Shown here piece after piece: positions 35,437 through 47,534 of a stretch of DNA of 64,000 bases. Numbering within the stretch: the first letter of the stretch is position 1; every line of letters starts with the position of its first letter. Origin of the DNA: Mesaphorura yosii (Eukaryota; Arthropoda; Collembola; Poduromorpha; Tullbergiidae); NCBI GenBank assembly GCA_009869945.1, contig WIXG01000068.1:186001-250000 (forward strand), in the 5' to 3' direction. The notes beneath the pieces are model-generated. The model searched no databases. It saw only the letters and a list, made by a program, of their open reading frames with translations, and was not told where the DNA came from. Both the position numbers and the translations under genes were made by a program.

Positions 35437-36415
35437 TTAAAATGTTGTCGAGTTGGAAACGCTTCTGCATTCTTCAATGTATCTTGGCGACTGTTGGCCG
35501 TAGAAAATCTTGACGAGCTCGTTGCTCGAGTCGGCCGACACGACGAGATGGCCTTCGCTATCGAAAACGGCATTGACGGCACGGAAGCAATTGTTGCAGC
35601 TGGAAACATTTGGAGTGTAAATCACGTCTTCGAATTCGCGAATCGGCATGAGCGTCAACTTGTTGAAGGAATATCGCGTCACTTTATAGCCAACCTTTAG
35701 GTCGCTGTTCCACGAGCCATGGAAGGCGACGAAGGCGTCTGCCGTGACGGAACATGGAAAGGCGCCGTTTACCCCACAATTTTGGCCATGGTAAAAGTTT
35801 ATGCCGAGTGGAGCTTGATGAGCTGGCATTGGAAAAGAAGGTGGCTGATTCTGTAAATATATACAAAGTTCAAAGGTTAACTCTGGATCAAAACGTAGAA
35901 TTTTGAATATTCGCGACGTTTTATGCCAGAATAATTCATAAAATGGTGGAAAGATTCGAGTCCCCAAAATAAGCAGAATTTTAAAGTTTTCCTCAAAAAT
36001 GGACTTGAAATTCAAGAAAGGTTGAAATTTTAAAAGTTTTATGATTAAGAAAAGATTTAGGCTTATTAACTTAACTTACATTTGCCTGATTTCTGCACTA
36101 TGCATCCGTATGTACGTCATCGTTCATGAAGGATGGCCATGCGTATTGAGTGCCTGCATCCACGCCAGGTAAGTTGTACGTCGAGAAACAGTACGGATAC
36201 CCATAATGTGATCCAACCGCCTCACCAAATCGGTTCATTTCCTCCGCTGGATTCCCATTGTGGACATCACCGCCAATGTCTGGTCGGTTAAGATTATCGG
36301 CCCCGTCCTTAAAGCCCCAGAGCGTGCCGCCTAAATCAAAGTCGAGTCCAACCTCGTTTCTCAGCCCGTCAGCACCCGTTGTGAACGTCAACGAACGATG
36401 GTCTCGAAGTAGGGA
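35437..36415 (-). pseudogene. Glucose/sorbosone dehydrogenase-like beta-propeller, truncated and with an in-frame stop
   Basis: Two exon remnants (about 36080-36415 and 35437-35850) match the C-terminal half of the soluble PQQ-type glucose/L-sorbosone dehydrogenase family. Motifs are GLRNEVGLDFDLGGTLWGF, NRPDIGGDVHNGNPAEEMNRF, GSHYGYPYCF, MPAHQAPLGINFYHG and AFVAFHGSWN. The family's Asp-Ala-Trp-Cys segment reads D-A-stop-C because TGG is TAG (36098-36100). The intron sites still look intact. The N-terminal half of the propeller is missing, and homology fades near 36415, close to the repeat at 36451. The family is common in bacteria and fungi and patchy in animals, so ancestral transfer is likely but inferred. 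Expressed function is improbable unless the stop is an error. Confidence 0.75.
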
Positions 36416-36990
36416 CCGAATTAAAAAAAAAACTGAAAAATCACTTTTTTAATCTCATCAATACCTTCAATTTAACATATGAATTTTGGCCTAACTTCAT
36501 ACCCCCGGAATTGAGGTCAGAAGGTTTCAGAAAAACCTGCTCAGAACCTGGAAATAAAGACCTTCGCTATCAAGCAGCTTGAAAGCCGAAAGCGAGTTGC
36601 ATTCGCTTTGTTCCAACACCAATTGCAAGGCAAGGAAAAAGCATGAAGTACGGCATCTTTAAACGAGCACGTTGTTTCGTGATGTTTGGTTCACACCTCA
36701 GCCAGTGCCAGCAGGAATCCAGCGAAAACTCGTAGGTTCGAGAGTTCAGCAGTTGTTCAGCATTTGAACAGGTTAATTGCAGTGATTTCGATATTTGACT
36801 ACAGAAACAGGGACACTTCCGGCAGGTAAGCTGCTTTTGGTACCAATGCATCTTCACGATTAAAAATCTCTTAATCGTAAAGACGCGTTGCGTTGTCTGT
36901 AGCTTCCGGCTTTCATCAACTATTACTAATTGTAGTCTGATTGAATTTTCAGATCCACTCCACCTCATCACCTCTGGCAAAGGCTCCAGG
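36416..36990. other. Repeat copy 2 and 5' region of the MYBBP1A-like gene
   Basis: Contains the repeat at 36451-36540 and a probable 5'-UTR intron of the next gene. A donor GGCAG/GTAAGC lies at 36826 and an acceptor TTTTCAG ends at 36952. Confidence 0.5.
36451..36540 (-). repeat. 90-bp dispersed repeat, copy 2 (inverted)
   Basis: Reverse complement of the 31601-31690 copy with 4 mismatches in 90 bp. It lies next to the broken end of the dehydrogenase pseudogene. Confidence 0.85.
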
Positions 36991-39889
36991 ATGAAATACA
37001 ACGTCCCTCCAGGGGAGGAGGAGCTGTTCAAAACACTCTACCACCTTCGAATTCATGGCGAGGGCAGCGGCACGGTCAGTTCGTCTACTGGCACTGACAG
37101 TGTAGGTGAAGGTCAAGGCGGTGAAGCCCACGTGAAGTCTATATCAACAAGCGAAATACTCAACGGTCTTATTCGTGGATTGATATCTCCAGCGAATGCC
37201 CAAGGCTTTTATACCGCTTATGCGACGCTCCTAAAGCTTGACAATGGAAAGCTTACGGTTGGTAACATCTCCAAGACCATCGAGACCACGCTGGCCGACG
37301 CTTCATCTGGTTCGGACGCTTCGAAACGAGAAAAGACTCTGCTCGCAAGGGCACGTGTGCTTGCACTGGGCGGCCTGGTGCGTTCCGGCAAATTAAAGCA
37401 GGCGTCTGAATTGAATTCGGTGCTGAAGGAACTCGTTTCTTACTGCGAGCGGAAGGAATCACTGTCAGCCTTGGCGACTCCGTTCATTACATCCTTGCTC
37501 GAGTTGGTACCTGGAAAGACGCACGTGTCATTGGCTCCGATTCAAGACTTGCTCACGAAGAAGCTAAAGAATTCCACCCCGCAGCTGCAAATAGCCTCAA
37601 AAGCCCACAATCTGAAGCTTGAATTGAATTACGGGTACTTGGAGCAAATGGACAATATCATTAACACGCTCCTCATGTACGGCCAGGCAGATGACGCCGA
37701 AAATTTACAGTCACTGTTTAAGTACCTAGTTGACGATAATAAGTTGGAGCCCTTCTGGACTGCGTTCACCGCCAGACTTCGCCGCACGCACTTGAGCCTT
37801 TTGGTCGCGTGTATCGCGACAGCAATCCGCCAGCAGTGTCCTGGATCCCTTTTATTATCACGTGCAATTATTGTCTACTTGCTTGAATCATTTCGTAAGC
37901 TGAACAGCGAAGACCATCAAAAGGCGAAAGAAGGTTTTATGTTGTTGCTGAACTGGGCGACACCAACAGGTAAGCATTGTCAATCTTTCCGTGAATTAGT
38001 TGTCATTTAAATGCTTTATTAAAATTATTAATGCTACTCTAGATACTGGAGCCGAAGAGGATGGTAATTCGGTCAAGAAACAACTGGACAAATCCAAAAC
38101 TATTCAGATGACTCGGAAAGAGCGGAAGCAAGCACTCAATAATCTTTTCGAAGGAGTTCCAAATCTGCTGCACGAGTACAAGTACCTCAAGCCACAATTG
38201 CAGCAGCTTCTGAATGACTTGACGACAAAGGAGATCGACGAAGTTCTGAAGGGTGTCGAATCCAACAACACGGGCGCAGAAGGGGACCGTCTTCAGATTT
38301 GTTGTCACAATGTTCGATGTCTCATCGCCGCGTCCAAGAATGTTGGCCTCAGTTCGAAGGTCAAGATTATGGAAGACCTTTTCAAGATTGGATTCTGTCG
38401 AAGGAACGACGAAGCGGACGCGACCGCTGAGCAGAAAGAAGCCGAACCCGAGGTCGTTGAGACTCACACAAAGGCAGGGCTTACATCTCTGCTCGGGATG
38501 GCACTCGAGAATGAGGTCGTGGATCAATTATATGCTTCTGTGCACGCCATTGTCATCGGGAAAGATGAAGACTGGAGCCTGATCAACCCCGTCGGAGGAG
38601 AAACCCGCACGCTGTGGAAGAAAGTTGCAAAATTGACCAAGGCAAAGGCCAGCAGCGGCGCCGACGCAAGCAGGATAGCCAAGAATTGTCTGAAACTGCA
38701 TCTCATTGCCGATTTAATTCAGTCAGAGCCAGGCACAGTTAGCGCAAATGATGCGATTGAAGTTTTGATGGAGATTTGTGAAGGCGATGGTGACGCAGAA
38801 GGAGAAAACAAGGATGAGGATGAGAGTCCCAGCCAACGCCTGACGGAATTCATTCTGAGTACAATGATGCAAGAAGACAACACCGTCATCAACTACGAGC
38901 CCATGCTGAAGGTGCTGTTCCAAAATCAAACGGTTATCGCCAAGAATTTGGGACTGATTACAGATGTTTTGGATCCCGAAGACGACGAAGAAGGCGAGGA
39001 TGATGACACCGACGAGGATGAAGATGAAGAAGACAATGAACTCGATGAAGATGATCTCAGCGATAGCGACCTCGAGTACGATGTCGAAGATGAGACGGAA
39101 TCCAAGGGAGTAAGAGTAAATCCAATCATGGCAAATGGAACGGGCGTGGGCATGAGCTCTGACTCGGAGTCCAGCATCGACATGGACGAAGCCACCGAAG
39201 AAGATTTGCAGCGAATGGACGCTGCGTTGGCCAAAGTGTTTAGCACCAAGAAGCGAATCAAGAACTCAGCCGAAGTGGAAGTGAAGAGATTCATGCGAGC
39301 CTGCCGATTGCTCGAGCTCATTCTCAAGACGGTTCGTGTGCCCGATGCCGCCTTGGTCCCTCTTATTCTGATGCCGAGCGTCGCGTGCCTGGTGAAATGT
39401 TCCAAATCGCAAGTGGGCGTGCGTGGTGAGAGTGGTGGCGGTAACAAGTATGGGCGCATTGTGAAGATACTGGGAAGAGTGACGAACTTGAAGGAGGTGC
39501 AGGAACCGGGAGCAGTGGACGAGGAGATTCTGAACGGGATGGTGGAGGACATTCAAAAATACTGTAAAGGGAAACTTGACAAGAAAGTAAGGCAAATACT
39601 GGCTTCTGCATTGAAAATGCTGGCCAAGTGTTTCAGCTTGGAAATCGACGCGGAGGAGATGGCTAGCAAAGACGGAAGGCAGAGGAAAAGGAAGAGTCAG
39701 CTTGAACAGAGTGCAGCTGCAGTGGCGACTGCAACTCCGCCGAAGCCCTCTCCAAAATCCAATAAGAAGAGGCAATCAGCTCCTTCGGCAGGCAACGGAA
39801 ATGGTAACCACGCTGGCACGAGCAAAGGAATGCCAAAACCGACGCAGCCACCACCGCCCAAGAAGAAACGAAAGTCCACCGCGACATAA
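36991..39889 (+). CDS. MYBBP1A / DNA polymerase V (Pol5)-like nucleolar protein
   Basis: Exons 36991-37969 and 38043-39889 (73-nt intron) encode 941 residues. This family of HEAT-repeat-like nucleolar proteins acts in rRNA transcription and ribosome biogenesis, and in vertebrates binds Myb and p53. The start aligns with the family: ILNGLIRGL, then LARARVLALGGLVRSGKL and FITSLLELVPG. The acidic tract DDDTDEDEDEED and the following SSIDMDEATEEDLQRMDAALAKVF are diagnostic of the MYBBP1A/Pol5 C-terminal core. The tail is Lys-rich with KKKRKS as nuclear/nucleolar signal. It is shorter than human MYBBP1A (1328). The N terminus may have an upstream exon because an acceptor sits at 36952. AATAAA at 39985-39990. 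Identification is by pattern, no alignment was run. Confidence 0.8.
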
Positions 39890-40218
39890 TTTCCTTAAAT
39901 TCTCCATACATAGTAATTAACTCAAAAATTTTATATCAATTTGTTGCTACTTTGATAGCTGACTTGCAATTTGAATTTATTTGCAATAAATAAAATACGT
40001 GGACGAAAAACACAAGAACAAGAAACTTAATTACAGATTAACAATTGAACATTTCTGTTTGTGTGCGCCTTTGTGCAGTTTGCAGTTGAAGACTTGATTG
40101 ATTCGACATCGACTAAGATTTGCATTCGCAAGTAAATCCACTCACATTCAAATTGTTTAGACATATTTGGCTAGTTTAGTGCAAGAAAATTTGAAAAGAA
40201 ATTGCATTGCGTGCTTTT
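39890..40218. other. Convergent spacer MYBBP1A-like / Ras-association gene
   Basis: Holds the back-to-back polyadenylation signals at 39976-39994. Nothing else recognised. Confidence 0.5.
39976..39994. terminator. Bidirectional polyadenylation module, MYBBP1A-like / RA gene
   Basis: TTTATT (39976-39981, minus-strand AATAAA) is followed after 3 bp by overlapping AATAAATAAA (39985-39994). It starts with the same TTTATTTGC string as the module at 13968. Confidence 0.6.
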
Positions 40219-43200
40219 CTACACGAAAAACTCGTATTGAATCCCATTCGAGTAGCTGCGGATCAAATTTTTGTGAGCGGCAGAAGCTCCACTCGACAGA
40301 GGAAGCTGGCTGAGGTTAAAAAGTTCAAACGCCTGCAGAAGGAGCGCGTCATCGTCTTGGCCTTCTTCTTCCGCGCAGTTACTCTCGCCTGTACTCGCAC
40401 TGTCGCCTGAGGACAACGACAGCGATTGGCTTCTCCGCCGTCTCCAGTATTCAGCATTGCATTTGGGGCAGGATCGAGATCCGTGTGTAGGAAGCTGACC
40501 TTGGCGCTCTTGGGCATGCGCTTGATTTTGAAGGATTTGGGACGCTCGAGCGTCTGGCCGGCTCGGTGCTGCAAGGGACGACGACGACGACACATCTGAC
40601 TCGGGCATCGAGTAGCTGGAGCTGTCGGAGCTGGACGCGATTGACGATGTGGGTGAAATGTTGCTGAACACGTTTTCGTACAGGGAAATGGTCGACGCTG
40701 GCCGGGGTGGTAGCGGAGGCCGTTCTCGGCAGAGGATGAGCCTCGTGCTACTGTTATGGTTCACGGCGCTGGACTGCAGTGTGGGAATGACGAGGTCGGA
40801 GACGCGCAGAGTTTGACCCCAGGCTTCGTTCACTTGCTGTAATAATTAATAACCCTAATTAATCACAGGTAACCAGCAATAGGCATTGGGCAAAGGGCTG
40901 AAGCGGCGACGAGACACGAAACTTACCAGCTGCAATTCGAATCGAGTGCCTCTACACTGGAGGACTTTCTCCAGTTCTCGCCCGGCGCCCACTCCAACAA
41001 TGTTTGGTGGCGTGAATCGCGTCAGAATATCGATGAGCTCTCCGGCAGTCGTTTTCTCAGAGATCAGTATACTTTTGTATTGCCACTGGGATTTAAAAAA
41101 TGTCCCAATTAAACTTCAGCCGTATACGCCAGAAATCGCGTCCTCTCGTCCCAACTTACCCCGAGCAGCTCCGTCTCGTCATGCACCTTGACTAGCTTGG
41201 CGTCTCCCGTGTTGACCTTCAGCGTGAACCGCGCCTGCCCTCGCGGGTAGCACTCCTGCAGGCGGAGCGGGTACGCCCCATCCTCGAGCGGAACACCCGT
41301 CTCGACATCGGCTCCATTCGGTGCCCGGATCTTCAACTCCATCGCAAGCCCATAAAGCCTTGGGTCCTTGTATCGAATTTTGCATTTCGTCAGAATGAGG
41401 CCTACGATTTGCCTGCACGTCGTCGTGTGAGTGACGGGCACCGTTTTGTACTGAATGTCGGGGCGGAGACAGCCGTTGTCCGTGTAGATGCGCAACGGAA
41501 CCTGCAATCAGAGGAAGAAGAATTCTCGGTCATTATTATCAAAGCTAAACAGCAACAGCAATGTGTTTTGTTGTTTCGTATCGTAATTGACGCCGTGATC
41601 GTCCTCGTCGCTTGACGCCTATTAAGTATTATGCATTATTACGTATTACAAACGAGCAGCGAGATGCACTGGAGAAAGAGAGAACAAATGATTGGACTGG
41701 CACACTAGCAGGCTGAGCAGAGGTTCGAATCGAATTTGAGATACACAAAAAATGCATCTCGCATCTCATGTCTCCGTCCAGAAAAGATGCGGAGGATGCT
41801 CAACCGACTCGACTGAAAAGATTAGATGAATTTGATCGCAGCAGTAGCGTAAGACAGGAAATGGTAAATTGGAGTCGCATGCATTCAAAATCCAATTTTT
41901 TATGGACAAAAGCCGAAATTACGTGCTGTCGTCAGTGCCCGTGCGTAATAATAACCCACTGTTGCGAGCTGCTGGATCCGGACAATGGACAGTAAATCAC
42001 GCGTCGACGTCTCACACGGACAGCAGACACTTATTTTGTGGTCTATTCGCTATTCCTGACTAAAATTACTCAAATACGTGGCACGGTGGTACGGAAACTT
42101 TCAAGCTTTCATTCTTTCATCGCGTATTCCACAATTTCGAGTGAAATACTAATTAGCTAATGCGATTCGTGTCGTCTGACAGTCTGAATACTAAATGTGG
42201 CCTATTTATGATACTGCCGCACTGCAGCTGGGCGTGGCGTGGTGCTGGCAAAGACCAGAATTCAGAATCCAGAGCAGAGCAGAAGCCAAGCAATATATAT
42301 CCGGATTATGGAGATGACGATGACGATGACAATGATGAGTTGATAGATTCATCTCGATGTATGGCACACATGCTTAACGCCATGCTTATGCATATTTCGT
42401 ATGTCCTGTCCTATTTATAAACACTTCTGCATCTGCATCGAATGCAGTGCAAGACGCATTATGCATACGAACCGCCAACGTGAACGCATAATCGTAATCC
42501 GCTCGATGAATGAAACGAAAGCGACTGATGCTCGAGATGCGGAACATGTGTCAGACTTCCTTTACCTCTCTGCTCTGCTCTGTTCGTCCTGTAACTTAAT
42601 CTCCAGCGCAGCGACTGCCATGCCAAGTCGTCAAGCAGCCAATTCATTCCAGAAGATATTAACGAAAACTGCTGCCAGCGTGCCAGGAGCCAGCCATTCG
42701 GATCTCTTCTTTGCCGAATCTTCCGTTGCAGTTGCAGTGAGTAACGTAAATAAAGAGCACGAGCTTTGCTCAAGTCGCCAAGCCATAAAACGCATCTGGA
42801 CGCAGCGCGTGAGGCAGTCTTACGCGTAAAGTCAACATTCTTATCAGCAGGGAGGGAAAATGAAAATGTACGATACACGATGGGTTACGATGCGAGTAAG
42901 GACGGGTTTACGATTATGAGACTGTGTAAATAAACAACGCAAAGCAGCGCTGAGTGGAGAGGATGCGGATCTTCGGAGCATGTGGACACAACAGGCGAAG
43001 ACGAAGGCGCAGGCCAGACCAACATCGAAGTCGAATTCGGATTAATTGATTGTTGATGCACCAATGTGCAGTTGTTGCAGTTGCATCGCGCTCACCCACA
43101 AAATGAGGTTAAGATCAATGCAAATAAAATTCGTTCAGGTACAGGTGCCAGCCAGCCGAGCTTAGGCCAGAATAAAAATGAGATCAAGAGCCAGAAGCCA

Positions 43201-46200
43201 GAACCAGGCAAGTCAGTGTCTTCATTGAAGATGACATTTGTTCAAACAAAACCCGAACCCGAAATGTGCAGTGCGATACGAAGATGCGATGAAGGGTCTT
43301 TAAATCTTGGCTTGCCTCTTCACTGCTTCCTGACTGAATATTTTAAGGAGATCGGTCGGTCTTTCATTCACCATTCACCATCTGGAAGAAATTCACACGG
43401 TGATCTCGAGGACGAAGGCAAGAAGAAGATGCTCAATGTTCAAGATGTGTGAAGATCATGAAAGGTCTCCTGCGTCGTGTACTGAATGGACTGGACCCTT
43501 CTGCTCTGGTGCACTGCGACTACTCTGCTCTGTTGTACATCTCATTGTTGTTTATTACTAATACGAGTCTGTGCTAAGCGCTGGAGCGTGAGGCAGTCGG
43601 GTGTGGTTCCTTAACGGCAATGCAATACAGAAGGGAAGTTGGACTTGAACTGGAAACGGAAATAGGAGGAAGGCGTACTCGATACTGATACATGAATCTT
43701 TGAATGAGTAAGCCAGGTCGGCAAAGATCATTCTTCATTCATAGAGATTTGGCCTTTAAATCTCATTGAAGCCAGAACCCGAGACTGAAGCCCGAAAAGG
43801 GGGCTGGAGTCATTTGCCTTTGCTGCATTGCTCTTGCGCATTTACTAAAGGCTCAAAATTCCAGCCAAGGCACGGCAAGACAAGGCACCAGCACCAGACC
43901 CAAACAAACTCTAAACTCGGTCTGGAGGAAGGCATTTCGGGGCCTGTTTCATGTTTCTTTTCATTGCAGTCAATAAAAATCGGGCTGCCTTGTTTGAATT
44001 GTTGGGTTTTATGTATTTCTTTTGAGTTGATGACGGCACTGACGGCTTGTACAACAATTAACAGCTAACAGCCTTGACTTGACTTTTTACAGTTTACATT
44101 CACAAACAAGCATAAAGCACCAAACAGCAAACACAACATAAGCACCCTCGCCATTACATTCCATTCCTTCGTTCCAAGTAAAAGAAAGCCCGACAAAAGC
44201 CAGGATCGAGTCGAGTCGAGCGGTCGAAGGAACCGACAAACCGAACCCTTCTCTTAAAATAACACCGACTAACGACAACGCAGAAGAGCTTATCAGCCAC
44301 ACACAGAAAAGAGAAACTCAGAAACTGGCCTGCCACACAACGGCGACAACAACGTCATGCTGATAAGCAGCAAGCCGAGTGCATGCACGCCACGCTTGGC
44401 TTCCGGTTCCTCTAAATTTCCTCTGGAGCCTCTAAATTTAAGTGCATTGGCTCCAAAAGCACTGAATATGAGTCAAAGAGCCAATCATACATGTAGCTTG
44501 CTTTTTAAGCATTGTAGCCTCAAACTCGAATTCGAAGAAGGATTCAGATTCGTCTTGAGCTTTTAATCCTTTCCATTGAAACTTGAGTCGAGTCAATACA
44601 GAATTACAGTCAATAGTCGGTCGATAAGTGGTCTATTTTAAAGCGACGCCAAGCCGCTTACGCGGAAACGTACATTTGAACTTGAACCTTACAAAAATAA
44701 TCGCAGTAATAATAAAAATACTGGTTCTTAATACTTCTTACTTGACAAAACTAAGCCAGAGTGAAATATGGTATGATTATTACAAACTACAAAGAGAGCA
44801 TTTAATTAATTTATTTCTTCGAGATGACGTAAGCCTAGCCAAGCCAAGAACAAGCCAAATCAAGATAAAAATCGAATTCAAGGAACCACCGCCCAGCAAT
44901 GTGGCCCAGTAAGCAGAATGAATTAATTTCATTCCAAGTAAAGTAAATCACTGTCACAATATCACAAATCAATTTTTTGCGCCTCGTGTTGGGCTGGGCA
45001 AGGCACGCATTCATTCATTCGCTTCCAGAGCGAGCTTAAGTTGGTCAGGATTCAAGCCAAGTCAAACCCTCATTCGCGTTCGCGCTAACTGAGCTCGTTG
45101 ACTGATTAAGCTCTAATCTAATCTCTACAACTCTGCCCTCCTTGCTTGTTTACTAACTCGACCTGTCCATGTCCCTTTCCTCGTGTCAATATAAACAGAG
45201 TAAAACTCTGCCGGGCCAAATCTGCACTGCGACCGGATTTCCGAACCATACACAAACACAAAACACGTACAGAAACATCAAAAACTCATCTCAAAATCTC
45301 ATCTTGCCTGTCCACGAATACGGCGCATCGCTTCCAGGAAATGGAAATGACTTCCATTTCCGAACTGAACTCGGACACGATTGTCGAAAATGACAAGGAA
45401 GTCGGGAATCGCTCCGTCACATTCGCACTCAAACTCAAAGCAGTGGCTTATCTGCATTTGTTTTCATGTGAGACAAAATTAATCAACACAACGCGGTCCA
45501 AAAGCCAGGCTAGCAAGGTGAGTTCGTGACTATGACTGTGACAATGACGAGCCACGCGAGACGCGACCACACCCAAGTCAGGACATGGATGTGGACTTGA
45601 ACAAAAATTCATGCAATATGCGAAAATGAGACCGCGGCGCCACGAAAAATGAGATCATAATTAATGATATGACTACAATAAATTGTGCTTACGCTTGCGC
45701 TTGCGTTTAATTCTTACTTACGCACATGTGTATGCTAATTTTATTGCGCATTGTTGCTGTTGGCCGAAGCCTTCATTGTTGATCCTGTTGTAAAGAAACA
45801 GGATCTACTCTCTGCACTTTTTTAGTGCTGCTCACTCCGAATTCAAATCCTGATTTAATTGAAATAAATTGGCCGTCGGTACGCAGCGCAGAGCCGCCGA
45901 ACCGCTGCCGCGCTGATGCAATATCAAAGGATCAAATAATAGCAGTGGATAAAAAGAAGAGGACTCAAGCCACTGTTGCTGCTGCTGGAATGAAACGTAA
46001 TTAAGGAACCTGTTTCGGAGCCCCTGCGTTTTGTGTCTCTGTGTTCGTTTGCGTTTGAATGAATGAAAAGACCATCACCAATCGCCATCACTTGGAAGTG
46101 GATCTCAATCCCAGTCTCGTGTTTCAAGCGCGTTCACGTTGGCAAACGCATACGCATGCGTGAATCTTATCGAATAAAATTCGAATTCGACAGAATTGCC

Positions 46201-47534
46201 ACTGGACTAATTCCAGGATGAATGCAATCACAATTAATTCTGTTCCATTCGATTTTTGTCCAGCCAGGCAAGGCATTCAGGCATGGAATTGGATCAAAAT
46301 CGGTCGTAGTAAAGTAATCATGCGAGATGTGATCGCAATTGAGAAGCAATTTGTAGCGAGAACATGACAATTCAATTTGGGAACCGAAATCGATCCTGGT
46401 CTTCATCTTCATTATCGTGAAAGATAAAAATTAAGAAGTAAAGCAGAAAATAATTACGGACACGCACACACATGCACACGAATTCCAGAACTGGAACTCA
46501 GCCTTCACGTAAGTACGCTGGGCTTCAATAAATGTCCAGCTTTTTATCCTCCTCTCATTTTTCTGCTTCTGCGTCGAGCGTGATTTGCCCTCATTCATTC
46601 AGGCACGCACTCAATTTATTTAATTAAGCTCTTCACTTCACGTCGCATTTAGTTTCCGGTTCTTTATGATGTCAACGAGAGAGCGGTGCTTGATGGCTGT
46701 CATGTCAGGTACGTACTTTCCATTTCATTACGCAAACTGCACGCTACACGCATTCCATTCCAATTTCCAACTTGTTAACACATACACGAACTGCCAACTC
46801 AATTAAATCATGATTCATGACAACCAACAACGATGCAAAGAGTACCAAGAACTGAGAACTCGGTCGAGAGACGACGCCGTGACGGTGACGTGATGACATT
46901 GCAGATTCCTTCGAATCACCACGCAATGCGGCCAGCCACTCAGCGTTCATTCAAGATACGAGACGAGGCACGACACAAATTCCTTTCTTCGTAAAGCAGC
47001 CAGTCAGCCAGATAAGCGTAAGAAAAAGACTACCAGCCACGTCAAGGCTGATTTGAATTGCGTAATGCGTGATCTTAAACTTACCACATTGCCACTGCCA
47101 CTTCCGTGCTTTTGGGCTCCAGCTCCGCTGCTGTCAATAGAGACAGACGAGCCCATGCTGCTGATGCTCAGGCGCGAGCCCGAGTCGCCGGCGGGGCCCA
47201 TGCTGTTGCTGAAACTTATGCTCGCTCTTCGTCGTCCTCCACCACCCGCACCTGGGAAGCCTCCACCACATCCACGAGTCCCTCGAGACCATGTGCTTGA
47301 ATACCCAGAAGATACAGACGAGGAACCCGGAGATAAAGTCAATGCCTCGTACGCGCTGGTGTTTGGCGTTGACGAGAAGAAAATGGAGGCGGATGATAGG
47401 CTGGAGCATGAAGAGATTGTGCTTGGCGCCGGAGAAGGCGGGCGGGCCGCCGGTGGGGCAGTGTTGCTTGGCTGGGAGGCTGCCTTGTTTGCCGAGTTCC
47501 GCCTCGCAAGCGTGTTATGGACGTGTTTCAGCAT
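40219..47534 (-). CDS. Ras-association (RA) domain protein, Rau-like
   Basis: Exons 47085-47534, 41160-41501, 40927-41085 and 40219-40836 encode 522 residues, all joined in phase 0. Exon 1 gives a Ser/Pro-rich, basic N terminus (HVHNTLARRNSANK, SSVSSGYSS). Exon 2 encodes an RA domain (VPLRIYTDNGCLRPDIQYKT, TTTCRQIVGLILTKCKIRYKDPRLYGLAME), a ubiquitin-like fold that binds Ras-type GTPases. Exon 3 starts a second RA-like half (WQYKSILISEKTTAGELIDIL). The C terminus is Ser-rich with SCPKCNAEYWRRRR. The RA sequence and arrangement resemble Drosophila Rau, a cytoplasmic scaffold sustaining receptor tyrosine kinase signalling. Exon 1 is separated by a 5,583-bp intron. The link is inferred from matching phase, GTAAGT donor and composition. 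Exons 2-4 are secure. Confidence 0.7.
41502..47084. other. Probable 5.6-kb intron of the RA gene
   Basis: By far the largest intron in the window. Only chance-like frames are seen on both strands, including one at 45146-45520 (+) that ends in a good GTGAGT donor. Such a long first intron would be the natural place for enhancers. A B-box-like GGTTCGAATC near 41722 did not fold into a tRNA. Confidence 0.4.

Noticed and set aside
39702-39920. Frames overlapping the MYBBP1A-like C terminus
   Set aside because: Shadows of the real Lys/Pro-rich coding frame.
41715-41735. B-box-like GGTTCGAATC suggesting a tRNA
   Set aside because: No cloverleaf could be folded around it.
45146-45529. 127-codon plus-strand frame ending in a GTGAGT donor
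   Set aside because: No family features, no partner exon, and it lies in the probable RA intron.
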